NCBI GenBank assembly: GCA_015257605.1
Contig: JABZJV010000026.1
Coordinates: 1-7,558 of the forward strand
Direction of reading: 5' to 3'
Source: Nanosynbacter sp.
GTDB lineage: Bacteria; Patescibacteriota; Saccharimonadia; Saccharimonadales; Saccharimonadaceae
Length of the DNA: 7,558 nucleotides
Shown: positions 6,630 through 7,558 of the stretch, in pieces
How the letters are laid out: every line of letters begins with the position of its first letter
Numbering within the stretch: the stretch's first letter is position 1
Translations under genes and position numbers: made by a program
The notes under the pieces: generated by a model
Told to the model about the DNA's origin: nothing
The model's input: the letters and a program-made list of their open reading frames with translations, nothing else
Database searches by the model: none

Positions 6630-6997
6630 AACGTCGTATCCTTCTTATAATTTTTCTTAGCTTCTAGCCAGCGGCGATTTTGCTCGGCCTTGTCCTCAAT
6701 CTCAAAAATCTCGACTGGATATTTTTCAGCCTGCTTGGCAATTTTTGCAGCAACCGCTTCGGGGATATTGATATCAAAGCGCGCGGCAAATTGGATAGCA
6801 TAAATAATAATATCGGCCAACTCGCTTGCCATGTCGTCTTTGGTGCCGATATGTTTATCACCCCACTGGAAATATTCTAATAATTCATTAGCCTCCAGCG
6901 ACAACGATATCGCCAAACCGCGCGAATCATTCGTCTTATCCCACTTCCGCGCGCGAATATGATCCATCACTAGCTCTTGCGCTTCTTCAAATGTCAT
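6626..6997 (-). CDS. MazG-like nucleotide pyrophosphohydrolase
   Basis: This small all-alpha cytoplasmic enzyme (123 residues from the chosen start) probably hydrolyses a (d)NTP to the monophosphate and pyrophosphate, cleaning the nucleotide pool. The metal-binding ExxE...ExxD pattern is complete: Glu35/Glu38 in EANELLEYFQW and Glu59/Asp62 in ELADIIIYAIQFA. RGLAISLSLEANEL and the closing AEKYPVEIF match the DCTPP1/RS21-C6 style of the MazG superfamily, so dCTP-like substrates are possible. I start it at 6997, where AAGGGGG (7008-7002) lies four bases upstream and MTFEEAQ is a usual family opening. An alternative ATG at 7015 would add six residues (MPEGGI) and fit a leaderless start from TATAGT (7029-7024). 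The gene leads a two-gene operon with the thioredoxin-like protein, with no evident functional link. Confidence 0.9.
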   Translation of the reverse strand: MTFEEAQELVMDHIRARKWDKTNDSRGLAISLSLEANELLEYFQWGDKHIGTKDDMASELADIIIYAIQFAARFDINIPEAVAAKIAKQAEKYPVEIFEIEDKAEQNRRWLEAKKNYKKDTTL

Positions 6998-7023
6998 AAT
7001 TCCCCCTTCTGGCATAACTTCAC

Positions 7024-7029
7024 ACTATA
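7024..7029 (-). promoter_or_regulatory. -10 box of the pyrophosphohydrolase-thioredoxin operon
   Basis: TATAGT on the minus strand (7029-7024) lies eight bases before the ATG at 7015. Transcription from it would start near 7017, giving either a leaderless message for that ATG or a leader of about 20 bases with the AAGGGGG site for the ATG at 6997. The -35 region is poor. A second minus-strand TATAAT about 17 bp further upstream is an alternative. Confidence 0.45.
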
Positions 7030-7154
7030 GCTAATTTCATTATACTACAGTGCTCTTGACGACGGGGATGGACGTATTTAACATAGACAATTAATTTATC
7101 TTTCGAATTAAACGCCGTAAAAACATATAATGCCACATTTTTGCCTAAAATTCA

Positions 7155-7183
7155 TTGACATTTTATTCTATTAGTGATATATA
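7155..7183 (+). promoter_or_regulatory. Near-consensus promoter of the small membrane protein gene
   Basis: A perfect -35 TTGACA (7155-7160) is followed by a 17-bp spacer and TATATA (7178-7183), preceded by TGA, which makes an extended -10. The start of transcription is expected near 7189-7191, exactly where the folded leader begins. This is the strongest promoter in the window by match to the sigma-70 consensus. It lies in a very AT-rich stretch (about 7078-7190). Confidence 0.75.
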
Positions 7184-7189
7184 TATTAG

Positions 7190-7267
7190 CTTTTGCTCAA
7201 AGTTTTCGATAAAGGGCAGAAGTCGCCCTTTAGCTTTGAGCAAGCTTTCTCTCGGAAGGAGAGAACA
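7190..7267 (+). promoter_or_regulatory. Structured 5' leader with sequestered ribosome-binding site
   Basis: Hairpin I: TTGCTCAAAG (7193-7202) pairs perfectly with CTTTGAGCAA (7234-7243), enclosing an inner 8-bp stem of TAAAGGGC (7210-7217) with GCCCTTTA (7225-7232) around a 7-base loop. Hairpin II: TTCTCTC (7247-7253) pairs perfectly with GAGAGAA (7259-7265) around GGAAG. The Shine-Dalgarno AAGGAG (7256-7261) lies half in this loop and half in its stem, so translation should depend on opening it. I do not recognise a known riboswitch or leader class. It could be an RNA thermometer, a ligand or protein sensor, or a stability element. Confidence 0.65.
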
Positions 7268-7486
7268 ATGTACAGAGAGCGCTCTATGACGACAACCATC
7301 ATCATGGTTGTCGTCTGGATGGTGAACATCGCGGTCTCCGCGATCGCCATGGTCCTGCTCGCCGCTTTGCTTCGCGGGACAGGCGCGGCATGGATGCCCG
7401 AAATCACCTTCTGGCAGGCCGTCCTGATTCGCTTGATCTTCAAGTCCCTACTTTGGGACGCGCTCAAGGTGACACCCAGAGACTGA
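7268..7486 (+). CDS. Small hydrophobic membrane protein, unknown function
   Basis: This 72-residue protein is not one I recognise. It has a short charged start (MYRERS), a long membrane helix (about 8-35) and a second hydrophobic segment (about 46-62) with aromatic, basic and polar residues (TFWQAVLIRLIFKSLLW), which may be a second helix or lie flat on the membrane. The tail is short and polar. Short two-helix proteins with a 'TFWQA' second segment are common among uncharacterised bacterial and phage proteins. The start is set by AAGGAG six bases upstream and a strong promoter. Its codons are richer in G and C at third positions (ATC, GTC, CTC, GCG) than the surroundings, and several perfect hairpins lie in its coding sequence. 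Small size, hydrophobicity and a folded leader also fit a type I toxin. No terminator is seen before the window ends, where 7487-7558 holds no evident gene. Confidence 0.65.
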   Translation: MYRERSMTTTIIMVVVWMVNIAVSAIAMVLLAALLRGTGAAWMPEITFWQAVLIRLIFKSLLWDALKVTPRD

Positions 7487-7558
7487 AGACTCACAAGGGC
7501 TCTGCCCGCCGAAAATAGCTCGCCGAATGCGTTCAATCTGATTGAGACAGTTACTTGT

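Noticed and set aside
7056..7131. Other plus-strand promoter-like boxes (TTGACG at 7056-7061, TATAAT at 7126-7131)
   Set aside because: Each lacks a good partner hexamer at proper spacing, and no gene or structure begins just after them; the AT-rich stretch makes chance matches likely.
7186..7536. A 116-codon open frame on the minus strand opposite the small membrane protein gene
   Set aside because: It runs antisense through the promoter-leader-gene unit. Its residues mirror the plus-strand helix codons, and no ribosome site or promoter was seen for it.
1..7558. CRISPR arrays, tRNA or rRNA genes, transposase genes
   Set aside because: No regularly spaced repeats, cloverleaf-like segments or transposase-like proteins were seen on either strand.

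Overview
The window looks like a compact bacterial chromosome using the standard code, since TGA ends several genes. It has nine genes or gene parts, packed with 1-20 nt overlaps into short operons. Gene style (small membrane-anchored thioredoxin-fold proteins, a VanZ-RDD fusion, a PadR-controlled FtsX-type exporter, start codons placed just after -10 boxes) suggests a Candidate Phyla Radiation organism such as a Saccharibacterium (TM7). That assignment is an impression from gene content, not a demonstrated placement, and there is no rRNA or marker gene to test it.

Layout. (1) Positions 1-76, minus strand: the N-terminal signal-peptide end of a gene leaving the window. (2) Positions 136-3740, minus strand: an operon padR - ABC ATPase - FtsX-like permease, starting from a promoter overlapped by two matching inverted repeats and ending at a clear intrinsic terminator (136-168). 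(3) Positions 3804-6018, plus strand, divergent from padR: a three-gene operon. It encodes a four-helix membrane protein with an intramembrane CVPCG motif, a membrane-anchored DsbA-like protein (CSFC), and a VanZ-RDD fusion. (4) Positions 6015-7029, minus strand, convergent: a MazG-type nucleotide pyrophosphohydrolase followed by a second anchored thioredoxin-fold protein (CPWC). (5) Positions 7155-7486, plus strand: a near-consensus promoter, a strongly folded leader and a 72-residue hydrophobic protein in a more GC-rich, hairpin-dense segment.

How the parts may work together. The plus-strand operon reads as a candidate extracytoplasmic thiol-disulfide module: a membrane CxxC protein that could exchange electrons with the DsbA-like protein encoded next to it, plus a membrane protein with a loop cysteine pair. 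The exporter permease across the divergent promoter also has a close cysteine pair in an external loop. PadR probably represses its own exporter operon and, from operator placement, perhaps the redox operon too. These links are inferred from gene order and visible motifs.

The least explained part is 7190-7486. The leader has a perfect 10-bp stem, an 8-bp inner stem, and a second hairpin that ties up the ribosome-binding site. Further perfect hairpins continue through the small reading frame. It could be a regulated small membrane protein gene, a type I toxin-like gene, or a structured RNA.
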